Shown one piece after another: positions 1-7,879 of a stretch of DNA of 15,473 nt; within the stretch, counting starts at the first letter, position 1, and each line of letters opens with the position of its first letter. The DNA is from Gemmatimonadaceae bacterium. Its GTDB lineage: Bacteria > Latescibacterota > UBA2968 > UBA8231. Below the pieces are notes generated by a model that was not told the DNA's origin, made no database searches, and was given only the letters and a program-made list of their open reading frames with translations. The translations under genes and the position numbers were made by a program. Location of the stretch: NCBI GenBank assembly GCA_002726335.1, contig PBSR01000182.1, positions 1-15,473 on the forward strand, in the 5' to 3' direction.

Positions 1-1
1 C

Positions 2-1333
2 GACGAATTCTTCCGCTACTTCAACTGGCAGCAGTTCAGCGACGAGGAGTGGCTGTTGTGCCCGCCGGTCGTCGCCCTGGGAGGGGACGGAGCCATGTAC
101 GACATCGGCTTCCAGAATCTCTCGCGGTTGATGATGTCGGGCAAACCGATCAAGGTCGTCGTCGTCGACACCCAGGTCTACTCCAACACCGGTGGTCAGG
201 CCTGCACCTCCGGCTTCCTCGGCCAGGTGTCGGATATGGCTCAGTACGGCCAGGCACAACAGGGCAAGCAGGAGATCCGCAAGGAGATGGGCCTCATCGG
301 CATGGCCCATCGTACGACCTACATCCTGCAGAGCTCCATGGCCTACCCGAGCCACATGATTGAGGGTTTCGTCAACGGTCTGATGGCGCGGCGGCCGGCA
401 CTGTTCACCCTCTACACTTCGTGTCAGCCCGAACACGGCATCGCCGACGACGCCGGCAACCGACAGGCGAAGATGGCCGTCGAGTCGCGGGCCTTCCCGT
501 TGTTCAAGTTCGATCCGGACGGAGGCCAGACACCGGTGGAGTGTCTCGACCTGTCGATGAACCCGGCCATGGACGACGACTGGCCGATGTACGAGTTAAA
601 ATACCAGGAAGACGGACGCGACAAGACCATGGAAGTGCCCATGACTTTCGTCGACTTCGCCGTCACCGAGGGCCGCTTCCGCAAGCACTTTCGGGTCGCC
701 CCGCCGGATACCTGGAACGACAACATGGTGCCGCTCCACGAGTACCTGCAGTTGGACGCTGACGATCGTGACGGGCAGCTGCCGTTCATCTGGGCGGTGG
801 ACCGCAAGAGTCGGTTGAGCCGCGTCCTGGTGGCGGAACCAATGGTACGTTCGGCGCAGGACCGCCTCGACTTCTGGGCCGTGCTCAAGTCGCTGGCTGG
901 AATGGACCCCAACGTTGAGTCCACGGGCGACGTCGAGACCCGGGTCCGCGCCGAGGTCATGCAGAATCTTACCAGCAACCTGATGCAGTTGATGAGCGGC
1001 GGCGGTGACCTGTCGGCCTTGCCGGCGCAGCCGGTCAGCGGCGGGGCGCTACCGGCGCCTTCCGGCAATGGCACCGGTGGGGACTACATGGCGCCGTGGA
1101 TCGATACACCAGAATGCACGGCGTGTGATGAATGCACGAATCTGAACGGCAAGATGTTCGCCTACAACGACGAGAAGAAGGCATACATCCAGGACCCGGC
1201 GGGAGGTCCCTACACGGATCTCGTCAAGGCGGCGGAGAAGTGCACGGCCCAGGTGATCCACCCCGGGTTGCCCGCCGACCGTTCGTTCAAGGATTCGGAC
1301 AAGTGGGTGAAGCGCGGCGAGAAGCACAACTGA
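2..1333 (+). CDS. nifJ: Pyruvate:ferredoxin (flavodoxin) oxidoreductase, C-terminal part, with fused ferredoxin domain (5' truncated by window)
   Basis: The open frame enters from the left edge (first full codon at 2), so this is the last 443 residues of a longer protein. The family oxidises pyruvate (or a related 2-oxoacid) with CoA to acyl-CoA and CO2, reducing ferredoxin or flavodoxin in the cytosol. The TPP-binding domain is clear: GGDGAMYDIGFQN followed by VVDTQVYSNTGGQ, matching the GDG...N thiamine/Mg motif. The Cys in YTSCQPEHG aligns with the fourth ligand of the proximal [4Fe-4S] cluster of characterised PFORs. After a linker rich in Gly, Pro and Ala, the C-terminus (from about 1115) carries C-x2-C-x2-C-x35-C followed by TAQVIHPG, a single-cluster ferredoxin fold not found in classical PFORs such as the Desulfovibrio enzyme. 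The gene ends 19 bp before rnfC, which suggests co-transcription and delivery of reduced ferredoxin to the Rnf complex. Exact 2-oxoacid specificity cannot be read from this fragment. Confidence 0.93.
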   Translation, partial: DEFFRYFNWQQFSDEEWLLCPPVVALGGDGAMYDIGFQNLSRLMMSGKPIKVVVVDTQVYSNTGGQACTSGFLGQVSDMAQYGQAQQGKQEIRKEMGLIGMAHRTTYILQSSMAYPSHMIEGFVNGLMARRPALFTLYTSCQPEHGIADDAGNRQAKMAVESRAFPLFKFDPDGGQTPVECLDLSMNPAMDDDWPMYELKYQEDGRDKTMEVPMTFVDFAVTEGRFRKHFRVAPPDTWNDNMVPLHEYLQLDADDRDGQLPFIWAVDRKSRLSRVLVAEPMVRSAQDRLDFWAVLKSLAGMDPNVESTGDVETRVRAEVMQNLTSNLMQLMSGGGDLSALPAQPVSGGALPAPSGNGTGGDYMAPWIDTPECTACDECTNLNGKMFAYNDEKKAYIQDPAGGPYTDLVKAAEKCTAQVIHPGLPADRSFKDSDKWVKRGEKHN

Positions 1334-1352
1334 CGATGGGCCGGCGGACGCA

Positions 1353-2708
1353 ATGGGGGTACCGGTGACGACGGCTGCCCTCGAGATCAGATCCTTCGCT
1401 CACGGTGTGCATCCACCGGAGCACAAGGAGGACACCAGGGAGTTGGCGATCCGTCAGTTCCCCTTTGCCCCGGTTATGGTCATGCTGCTGTCCCAGCATC
1501 TGGGTGCGCCGACGAAGCCGACGGTGCGTGAGGGTCAGGAGGTGGCGCGAGGCCAGAAGATCGGCGAACCCGATGGCTTCATGTCCGTCGCCATGCACGC
1601 GCCGGCGTCGGGCGTCATCGAACGCATCGACCAGGCGCCCAACAGTGCCGGCAAGATGGTTCCAGCCGTCTTCCTGCGTCCCTTCCCCGGGTCGGGCCAG
1701 GAGGTCATTGAAGGCCAGCCCTGCGATGCTGACACGGCCACCCGCGAGGAGATCATCACCGCCATCCAGCAAGCCGGCGTCGTCGGCCTCGGAGGCGCCG
1801 CCTTCCCCACCCATGTGAAACTCAGCGTCAAGGAACCGCGCCACGCCGACACGCTGCTGATCAACGGCGTCGAGTGCGAACCCTACCTGACCACCGACCA
1901 CCGGGTCATGCTGGAACAGGTTGACGACATCATCCGCGGGGTGCGCTACACCCTCAAAGCCTCCGGTGCCGATCGGGCCATCATCGCCGTCGAAGCCAAC
2001 AAGCCCGACGCCATCGAAGTCCTTCGCGCCAACCTTCCCGCTGACCTGCCTCTCGAGGTGCGGGTGCTCAAGGTCAAGTACCCCCAGGGCGCTGAGAAGA
2101 TCCTCATCAAGGCGCTGCTCGATCGCGAAGTGCCGTCGGGGGGATTGCCGATCGACGTCAACGTGGTCAGTCAGAACGTGGCCACCACTGCCGAGATTGG
2201 CCGGCTGTTGCCCCTCGGGCGCGGCATTATGGAACGGGTGATCACCATTACGGGGCCCGGCGTCGAGCGTCCCGGTAACTACCTCATCCCCATCGGCACG
2301 CCCCTGCGCTTCGCCCTCGATGAAGTGGGTCTCAGGAAAGAGGCGACCCGAGTCTTGCTCGGCGGCCCGATGATGGGACAGGCCGCAGCCAGCCTTGACG
2401 TGCCCATCACCAAGGGCACCAGCGGCCTGCTGGTGTTCACCGAGAAAGAGATCGTCGGCACCGGCGAGAGCGAGTATCCCTGTATCCGCTGTGGCCACTG
2501 CCTCGATGCCTGTCCCATGTTCCTCAACCCATCGCGACTGGGCCTGCTGGCACGCAATCGCCAGTATGAAGACATGGCGGCCGAGCACAACCTCATGGAC
2601 TGCTTCGATTGCGGCTGTTGCTCATTCGTCTGCCCGTCTCACATTCCGCTGGTGCAGTATTTCCGTGTCGCCAAGTCGATTCTGCGCGAGAGGCAGGCTG
2701 CCTCGTGA
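1353..2708 (+). CDS. rnfC: Rnf complex subunit RnfC (NADH/FMN and Fe-S subunit)
   Basis: This 451-residue protein is the peripheral cytoplasmic subunit of the ion-translocating Rnf complex; the family binds NADH and FMN and passes electrons through two [4Fe-4S] clusters. An N-terminal sandwich-barrel domain (about 30-110) is followed by the flavin/NADH motif GVVGLGGAAFPTHVKL (142-157) and NGVECEPYLTTDHR (171-184). The C-terminus has two ferredoxin motifs: C377-x2-C380-x2-C383-x3-C387P and C417-x2-C420-x2-C423-x3-C427P. It is close to the short clostridial-type RnfC and lacks the long repetitive C-terminal extension of gammaproteobacterial RnfC. The chosen start is ATG at 1353; GTG at 1365 is in frame and possible, and neither has a strong ribosome site. 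The stop overlaps the GTG start of rnfD, so translation is probably coupled. Confidence 0.96.
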   Translation: MGVPVTTAALEIRSFAHGVHPPEHKEDTRELAIRQFPFAPVMVMLLSQHLGAPTKPTVREGQEVARGQKIGEPDGFMSVAMHAPASGVIERIDQAPNSAGKMVPAVFLRPFPGSGQEVIEGQPCDADTATREEIITAIQQAGVVGLGGAAFPTHVKLSVKEPRHADTLLINGVECEPYLTTDHRVMLEQVDDIIRGVRYTLKASGADRAIIAVEANKPDAIEVLRANLPADLPLEVRVLKVKYPQGAEKILIKALLDREVPSGGLPIDVNVVSQNVATTAEIGRLLPLGRGIMERVITITGPGVERPGNYLIPIGTPLRFALDEVGLRKEATRVLLGGPMMGQAAASLDVPITKGTSGLLVFTEKEIVGTGESEYPCIRCGHCLDACPMFLNPSRLGLLARNRQYEDMAAEHNLMDCFDCGCCSFVCPSHIPLVQYFRVAKSILRERQAAS

Positions 2709-3730
2709 GTGAGATGCACACTCTCGAGATCCACACGTCGCCGCATCTACATTCCGGCGACAGCACGGACGTCATCCTGCGCAACGTTGTGCTCGCTGCA
2801 TTGCCTGCCGCTGCCTTTGCCGTCTACGCCCATGGACTCAGCGCCCTGCTGCTGCTGAGCGTCGCCACGGCCAGTTGCGTGCTCACCGAGCACTTGCTGT
2901 GCCGGCTGAACCACCGGGCCAGCACGGTGGGCGACTGGTCAGCGGCGGTGACCGGAATCCTGCTGGGACTGACCTTGCCGCCGGGCTTGCCGCTCTGGAT
3001 GGCCGCCGCGGGTGGCGGCATCGCCATCGGCCTCGGCAAGCTGCTGTTCGGCGGACTCGGTTTCAACAGCTTCAACCCCGCCCTCGTGGGTCGGGCGGTG
3101 CTGCAGGGCGCCTTTCCCGTGGCCATGACGACGTGGAATACCCCCTTTGCTGCCGACCGCTTCAGCTCCGTGCCCTCGTCGACGATGACCTGGCCCTTCC
3201 TGCAGCCCGAGTATGACTCAGTCACCGGCGCCACGCCGCTGGCGGCGCTCAAGTTCGAGTCCCAGGGCACACCGACGGCAGACCTCGCGTTCGGTTTTGT
3301 CAGCGGCTCCACGGGAGAAGCCTCGGCGGCGCTCATCCTGCTCGGTGGCGTGTATCTGGCCGCCCGCAACATGCTCAACTGGCGAATTCCGGCAGCCATC
3401 TTCGCCACCGTCGCCGCTCTGAGCGGACTGTTCCACGCCGTCGATCCGCAACGCTTTGCCGGCCCTGAGTTCATGCTCCTTGCCGGGGGTCTCTGCCTCG
3501 GTGCCGTGTTCATGGCCACAGATATGGTGACGGCGCCCCTGACGCACAGGGGGGTCGTCGTCTACGGCGTTCTCATCGGCACCCTGGTGACCGTGATCCG
3601 CTACTGGGGCGGTCTGCCCGAGGGCGTGCAGTACTCGATCCTGCTGGGCAACGCCTGCGTCCCCCTCATAGACCGTGCTCTTCAGCCCCGTGCCTACGGC
3701 CGGCGTCAGCGTGAGGCCAGCGCCTCGTGA
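2705..3730 (+). CDS. rnfD: Rnf complex subunit RnfD (covalent-FMN membrane subunit)
   Basis: This integral membrane subunit of Rnf is homologous to NqrB and has multiple hydrophobic segments from residue 25 to the end. The covalent flavinylation motif is visible as SVTGATPLA at 172-180; the FMN-accepting Thr would be T177 (codon at 3233), following the S/T-G-A-T rule for this family. GGLGFNSFNPALVGRA (116-131) is also a typical RnfD/NqrB stretch. The start is taken as GTG at 2705, overlapping the rnfC stop; ATG at 2714 in the same frame is an alternative that would shorten the protein by three residues. At 341 residues the length is normal. It overlaps rnfG by four bases, continuing the coupled series. 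Confidence 0.95.
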   Translation: MSEMHTLEIHTSPHLHSGDSTDVILRNVVLAALPAAAFAVYAHGLSALLLLSVATASCVLTEHLLCRLNHRASTVGDWSAAVTGILLGLTLPPGLPLWMAAAGGGIAIGLGKLLFGGLGFNSFNPALVGRAVLQGAFPVAMTTWNTPFAADRFSSVPSSTMTWPFLQPEYDSVTGATPLAALKFESQGTPTADLAFGFVSGSTGEASAALILLGGVYLAARNMLNWRIPAAIFATVAALSGLFHAVDPQRFAGPEFMLLAGGLCLGAVFMATDMVTAPLTHRGVVVYGVLIGTLVTVIRYWGGLPEGVQYSILLGNACVPLIDRALQPRAYGRRQREASAS

Positions 3731-4428
3731 CACAGACCGTCGACATCGAGCCGGCCCCCGCGCTGCCCAACAGTTGGCACATGATCCGCACTCTCGGCGG
3801 CGTGGGTATCCTCTGTTCACTGCTGATCGTGCTCACCTTCCAGTGGACGCTGCCGATCATCGAGAAGAACAAGGCCGAGGCGCTGGAACGGGCCATCTAC
3901 AACGTGCTGCCCGGCGCCACCGAACGCGCCACCTTCCGCATCTTGGAGGATGCCACCATCACCCGCTTCGACGAGAAACCCACCGGCGGCGAGCGGCTGG
4001 TCTACGCCGGCTATGACGCCCGGCGACAGTTCGTGGGCATCGCCATCGAGGCAGCCGGACAGGGGTTCCAGGACGTGATCCGTCTCATCTACGGCTATTC
4101 GCCGCAGCGCCAGCAGGTGATCGGCATGGAGGTGCTCGAGAGCAGGGAGACCCCCGGCCTGGGGGACAAGATCATCAAGGACGACGACTTCGTCGCCAAC
4201 TTCGCCGCTCTCGATGTCGCCCTCGACGCCGCGGGCACGACCCTGCGGAACGCTGTCGTCGCCGTGAAGAACGGCAAGAAGACGGCCGCCTGGGAGATCG
4301 ACGGCATCACCGGCGCCACGATATCCTCGGTCGCCGTGGCAGAGATCATCGACGCCAGCACACGTTCGTTGCTGCCGACCCTGCGGGGTCCTTCCGGATC
4401 ACGTCACTTCTGGGAGAGGGAACCATGA
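3727..4428 (+). CDS. rnfG: Rnf complex subunit RnfG (covalent-FMN, periplasm-facing subunit)
   Basis: This 233-residue protein has one N-terminal transmembrane helix (about 22-42) and a soluble FMN-binding domain. In this family FMN is bound through a phosphoester to Thr, and the motif is complete here: DGITGAT at 192-198, so T198 is the predicted acceptor. ETPGLGDKI (141-149) is the usual conserved stretch before it. RnfG passes electrons between membrane cofactors in the Rnf/Nqr family. The start is GTG at 3727, which shares bases with the rnfD stop. The modification would need an ApbE-type flavin transferase, and none is encoded in this window. Confidence 0.95.
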   Translation: MTQTVDIEPAPALPNSWHMIRTLGGVGILCSLLIVLTFQWTLPIIEKNKAEALERAIYNVLPGATERATFRILEDATITRFDEKPTGGERLVYAGYDARRQFVGIAIEAAGQGFQDVIRLIYGYSPQRQQVIGMEVLESRETPGLGDKIIKDDDFVANFAALDVALDAAGTTLRNAVVAVKNGKKTAAWEIDGITGATISSVAVAEIIDASTRSLLPTLRGPSGSRHFWEREP

Positions 4429-5072
4429 CCACCCTGCCCGCAGCGGAGCCGGCCGGCCTGGACACCGACACCTTCCTGAAGGGGCTGTGGCGGGAGAATC
4501 CCGTCTTCGTGCAGGTCCTCGGCATGTGCCCCGTGCTGGCCGTGAGCAACACCGCCATGAACGGGCTGGCCATGGGCCTGGCGGCGACCTTCGTCCTCGT
4601 CATGTCCAGTACTCTGGTGTCACTGCTGCGCAACGTCATCCCGAAACAGGTGCGCATCGCCACCTTCATCCTCATCATCGCCACCTTCGTCACCATCGTC
4701 GACTTCCTCATCCAGGCGATCAGCCTTGATGTGCACAAGGCGCTGGGCGCTTTCATTGCCCTCATCGTCGTCAACTGCATCATCCTCGGCCGGGCGGAAG
4801 CCTTCGCCTCGAAGAACTCTCTCGTACGCTCTGTCCTCGATGCTGCCGGTATGGGACTCGGCTTCACCTTTGCGCTGCTGTGTCTGGGCGTCGTGCGCGA
4901 GGTTCTCGGCAGCGGTACGCTGTTCGATATACCCCTGTTCGGCGACAGCTTTCAGACGTGGTCGATCACGCTGCTGCCAGGCGGCGGCTTCTTCACTCTC
5001 GGTCTGTGGTTGCTGCTCTTCGCCGGCTGGAGCCAGCGCCGGCAGCGCCGGCAGGCGCGACAGGAGGCGTGA
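4425..5072 (+). CDS. rnfE: Rnf complex subunit RnfE (membrane Fe-S subunit)
   Basis: This 215-residue polytopic membrane protein of the RnfA/RnfE/NqrD/NqrE family contains [19 protein letters not shown] (25-43) and [17 protein letters not shown] (115-131). C35 and C118 correspond to the family cysteines that, together with those of RnfA, hold a [2Fe-2S] cluster inside the membrane. The ATG start overlaps the rnfG stop (ATGA), and a purine-rich stretch (4412-4420) lies just upstream. The cytoplasmic tail is basic and low in complexity ([10 protein letters not shown]). As in the whole family, RnfE and RnfA are inverted-topology paralogues acting as a pair. Confidence 0.95.
   Translation: MTTLPAAEPAGLDTDTFLKGLWRENPVFVQVLGMCPVLAVSNTAMNGLAMGLAATFVLVMSSTLVSLLRNVIPKQVRIATFILIIATFVTIVDFLIQAISLDVHKALGAFIALIVVNCIILGRAEAFASKNSLVRSVLDAAGMGLGFTFALLCLGVVREVLGSGTLFDIPLFGDSFQTWSITLLPGGGFFTLGLWLLLFAGWSQRRQRRQARQEA
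5062..5067 (+). promoter_or_regulatory. Ribosome-binding site that decides the rnfA start
   Basis: AGGAGG lies inside the last codons of rnfE. It is only one base from an in-frame GTG at 5069 but ten bases from the ATG at 5078. This favours ATG 5078 as the rnfA start, which also gives the usual 193-residue length. Confidence 0.6.
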
Positions 5073-5077
5073 ACGAG

Positions 5078-5659
5078 ATGGACTTCGGCAGCCTCGGCGG
5101 CATCTTCATCAACGCCTGTCTGATCAACAATTTCGTCCTCGCCTACTTCCTCGGCATCTGTCCCTTCCTCGGTGTCTCCGGCAAGTATGCCACGGCGTCA
5201 CGCATGGGCGGAGCTGTGACCTTCGTCATGCTCATCAGCTCGATCTGCGCCTACGGCATTCACGCGTTGCTGGTGGCTATCGATGCCGAGTTCCTGCAGC
5301 TGATCTCTTTCATCGTCGTCATCGCTTCGACGGTGCAGACGGTGGAGATGTTCATCAAGAAGTTCAGCCCCTCCCTGTTCCGCTCCCTCGGCATTTTCCT
5401 GCCCCTGATCACGACGAACTGCGCCATTCTCGGCCTGGCCCTGTTTCAGACGAACAAGGGCTACGTTTTTTTCGAGTGCCTCGTCTACGCTCTGGGCGCC
5501 GGCGCCGGTTTCACCCTGGCCATCGTCATCATGGCGGGCCTGCGCGAGCAGCTCGACCTGGCCAGCGTGCCCGGCATCGTGCGCGGTACGGCGCTGTCGC
5601 TGATGCTGGCCGGCATCCTGTCGCTGGCCTTCACCGGCTTTGCCGGCCTTGGAGGATAA
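5078..5659 (+). CDS. rnfA: Rnf complex subunit RnfA (membrane Fe-S subunit)
   Basis: This 193-residue polytopic membrane protein has the usual RnfA/NqrE length. The signature NNFVLAYFLGICPFLGVSGK (17-36) and TTNCAILGLALF (112-123) are intact. C28 and C115 are the predicted membrane [2Fe-2S] ligands contributed by this half of the RnfA/RnfE pair. The start was set by the AGGAGG site at 5062-5067; a GTG nine bases upstream is in frame but sits on top of that site. In the clostridial-type order rnfCDGEAB the next gene should be rnfB, but here it is not: a 60-codon gene follows six bases after the stop. Confidence 0.95.
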   Translation: MDFGSLGGIFINACLINNFVLAYFLGICPFLGVSGKYATASRMGGAVTFVMLISSICAYGIHALLVAIDAEFLQLISFIVVIASTVQTVEMFIKKFSPSLFRSLGIFLPLITTNCAILGLALFQTNKGYVFFECLVYALGAGAGFTLAIVIMAGLREQLDLASVPGIVRGTALSLMLAGILSLAFTGFAGLGG

Positions 5660-5665
5660 GGACAG

Positions 5666-5848
5666 GTGTTGGACCTGACCCCGTACGCCATCGCCGTCGG
5701 CGGCGTGACCTGCCTGCTCGCAGTCTGGCTGCTGGTGCAGCGCCTCTGGGCCCGTGTGTTCGCCGTTGACGATTGTGACGTTCTCGCAGTACGCAACCGC
5801 TGTAGCCGTTGCACCGAGGCAACCTGTGCCGTCCGTAGCGACCATTGA
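5666..5848 (+). CDS. Small one-helix membrane protein with C-x2-C-x4-C motif, in the rnfB position
   Basis: I do not know a named family for this 60-residue protein. One transmembrane helix spans about residues 7-25 and is followed by the basic/aromatic edge QRLWARVFAV, then a short hydrophilic tail with C37, C46, C49 and C54. C46-x2-C49-x4-C54 has the spacing of the first three cysteines of the RnfB four-iron cluster domain (CGxCGxxxC). FAVDD after the helix resembles the FxVxED that follows the RnfB anchor helix. It could be a shrunken RnfB keeping only the anchor and a partial cluster site, or an unrelated small subunit. The start is GTG at 5666, with GGAGG at 5651-5655 and AAGGA at 5658-5662 upstream. 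Its place between rnfA and an FNR gene, in an otherwise tight operon, argues that it is real and belongs to the complex. Confidence 0.75.
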   Translation: MLDLTPYAIAVGGVTCLLAVWLLVQRLWARVFAVDDCDVLAVRNRCSRCTEATCAVRSDH

Positions 5849-5869
5849 TCCCGTCAGGAGTCTGACCCC

Positions 5870-6724
5870 ATGCGCCTGGAAGACTACGAAGCTGAGCAAC
5901 GATATACCGCCATCGTGACGGCCAGTTCGCTGATCACGCCACAGGGCGCCGACGAAGAGATCCGCAATATCGCCCTCGAGATCAACGCCAACGGCCTGGG
6001 TTTCGACGTGGGCCAGAGCCTCGGCGTCGTCGTGCCCGGCCCCCACGAGTTCGGGCACGCTGAGCACGTCCGTCTGTACACCGTGGCCAACGCCGGCAGC
6101 AACGGCGACGCCGCCAGCGTCGACATCTGCGTCAAGCGCTGCTCCTACATCGATGAGTTCAGCGGCGAGCGGCACAAGGGCATCGCTTCCAATTACCTCT
6201 GTGACCGCCAGGTGGGTGACCAGATCACAGTCAGCGGGCCTTTTGGTCTGCCCTTCGCCGTGCCGGAGGAGAAAACCGCCGATCTGCTGATGATCGGGTT
6301 GGGAACGGGTATCGCTCCCTTTCGTGCGTTTGTCCGCCATCTGTACGAGACTCTCGGCGGCTGGGAGGGCCGGGTACGGCTGTTCTACGGCGCCCGCTCC
6401 GGATTGGAGATGGCCTATATGAACGACCAGCAGGATGACTTCGTGAACTACTACGACGAGGCCACCTTCAAGGCCTTCACCGCCGTGAGCCCCCGGCCGC
6501 ATATGGACGATCCGGTGCCCCTCGACGAGGCCCTGGCGGAGAACACGAAGGAGGTATGGGAGATGGTGCTGAAGCCCGATACCCAGGTGTACGTAGCGGG
6601 TCTGGAACGTATGGTTCCGCAGCTCGATGGCGCCTTCGCGCAGATGGCCGGCTCCGAAGACCGCTGGCGGCGGCGCAAGGCCGAGCTGGTAGCCGGCGAG
6701 CGCTGGACCGAGCTCATCTACTGA
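5870..6724 (+). CDS. Plant-type ferredoxin-NAD(P)+ reductase-like FAD protein linked to Rnf
   Basis: This is a 284-residue FAD/NAD(P)-binding oxidoreductase. The FAD motif R68-LY-T-V-A-N, the second flavin stretch GIASNYL (104-110), GPFGLPF (123-129), the pyridine-nucleotide motif GLGTGIAPFRAF (143-154) and YVAGLE (241-246) occur in the standard order. The protein ends in ...ERWTELIY, mirroring plant-type FNRs, whose terminal Tyr stacks on the flavin. The family exchanges electrons between ferredoxin or flavodoxin and NADP(H) or NAD(H). No ferredoxin domain is fused to it. The ATG is preceded by AGGAG (5856-5860, nine-base spacing). As the last gene of the rnf operon, next to a membrane Cys mini-protein, it resembles the FAD module of NqrF split from its anchor. 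I infer that it serves as the electron entry or exit point of the complex in place of RnfB; nucleotide preference is unknown. Confidence 0.88.
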   Translation: MRLEDYEAEQRYTAIVTASSLITPQGADEEIRNIALEINANGLGFDVGQSLGVVVPGPHEFGHAEHVRLYTVANAGSNGDAASVDICVKRCSYIDEFSGERHKGIASNYLCDRQVGDQITVSGPFGLPFAVPEEKTADLLMIGLGTGIAPFRAFVRHLYETLGGWEGRVRLFYGARSGLEMAYMNDQQDDFVNYYDEATFKAFTAVSPRPHMDDPVPLDEALAENTKEVWEMVLKPDTQVYVAGLERMVPQLDGAFAQMAGSEDRWRRRKAELVAGERWTELIY

Positions 6725-6746
6725 TCGTGCCGGCACTGAGATAACT

Positions 6747-7871
6747 GTGGACTGGGCCCAGCTGCATCGAGACGTCGTCTTCGGCCATGCCGGGGGCCAG
6801 ATCATCTGGCAGCCACGGATCCTGGCCTGGTTCACGGACCGCGCCTTCGACGGCACGCCTCTGCCGGAACGGTATGCGGGGATGGATCCGTACGACGTCT
6901 ACCGCGACCTGGGGTGCTCCGCCCGTCTCTACGAGTACAACAGCTGCTTTCGCCGCATCGAGGACGAGCGGGTACATGTCTCGCGGTTCGAAACGGACGG
7001 CGTTACCGAGACGACCATCGACACGCCGGTGGGTCGACAGGTCTGCGTCACCCGCCGTACACCTACCAGCTGGCACGCCATCACCGACAAACGGGAGGTC
7101 TGCAGCCGGGAGGAGCTGCGTGTCGCCGCCTGGCGCGAGGCCCATGCCGAGTGGGCGTGGGATGGGGACCGCTTCGCCGAGCTGCAGTCTCAGGTGGGGG
7201 ACCTTGGCGCGCCCACCATGTTCATGCCGCGCATGAATGTGCAGAGCCTCTACATCGAGAAGATGGGAGTCGAGGCCGCCATCTTCGCCCTCTACGACTG
7301 GCCGCAGGACGCTGAGGCCTACTTCTCCTCTCTGGAGGAGAGCCACGATCGCCTCATCGACGTCATCATCAACTCGCCGGTGGACATCATCAACTTCGGC
7401 GAGAACGTGCATGCCGGAACCCTCTCCCCCGAGCTCTTTCAGCGCTACCATCTGCCCGCCTGTCAGCACCGCTGCGAACGCCTGCGGGGCGCCGGCAAGT
7501 TCACCACATCCCACTGGGACGGCGATACGGGACCCCTGTTGCCCTATGCCAGGGACACCGGCCTCGACGCCATCGAGGCGATCACACCTGCCCCCCAGGG
7601 TGATGTCACCCTCGAGCAGGCGCGGGAGGCGCTGGGCGATGAGATGTACCTGATGGACGGGATCCCTGCCGTCTACTTCGACGACACCTTCTCCGAGCAG
7701 GTCCTGGAAGACTGCGCCCGGCGAGTGATCGAGCTCTTCGCCCCGCGTCTGGTGCTGGGCATCTCCGATGAGATCTCCTCCACGGGCGACCTCGAGCGCG
7801 TACGCCTCGTGGGACGAATTGTCGACGAATACAACAGAAAGCACTTGACGGATACCCGGCACTGCCGGTAA
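6747..7871 (+). CDS. Uroporphyrinogen decarboxylase/MtaA-superfamily protein with atypical metal site
   Basis: This 374-residue TIM-barrel-type protein belongs to the UROD-like group, which includes heme-pathway decarboxylases and zinc-dependent corrinoid methyltransferases. Support comes from the N-terminal stretch WQPRILAWF (21-29), from NFGENVHAGTLSPELFQRY (216-234), and from the late strand-loop pattern SHWDGD (255-260), GLDAIEAITP (272-281) and LGISDEISS (337-345). In MtaA-type methyltransferases the zinc ligands lie in HxCG and in a later GPGC segment; here the corresponding places read H256-W-D258-G and G-I-S-D341-E, so both cysteines are replaced. It is therefore unlikely to be a standard HemE or a standard MtaA. 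The start is GTG at 6747 with no clear ribosome site, 22 bp after the FNR gene on the same strand. Its substrate is unknown. Confidence 0.78.
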   Translation: MDWAQLHRDVVFGHAGGQIIWQPRILAWFTDRAFDGTPLPERYAGMDPYDVYRDLGCSARLYEYNSCFRRIEDERVHVSRFETDGVTETTIDTPVGRQVCVTRRTPTSWHAITDKREVCSREELRVAAWREAHAEWAWDGDRFAELQSQVGDLGAPTMFMPRMNVQSLYIEKMGVEAAIFALYDWPQDAEAYFSSLEESHDRLIDVIINSPVDIINFGENVHAGTLSPELFQRYHLPACQHRCERLRGAGKFTTSHWDGDTGPLLPYARDTGLDAIEAITPAPQGDVTLEQAREALGDEMYLMDGIPAVYFDDTFSEQVLEDCARRVIELFAPRLVLGISDEISSTGDLERVRLVGRIVDEYNRKHLTDTRHCR

Positions 7872-7879
7872 ATGCCCCT

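Noticed and set aside
1287..2588. Minus-strand open frame of 433 codons opposite rnfC
   Set aside because: Shadow of rnfC, with no recognisable motif and no start signal.
5198..6856. Long minus-strand open frame of 552 codons opposite rnfA, the small gene and the FNR
   Set aside because: It is antisense of genes with clear family motifs, and its composition (many His, Gln, Gly, Asp) is typical of a shadow frame in GC-rich DNA; no domain is recognisable.
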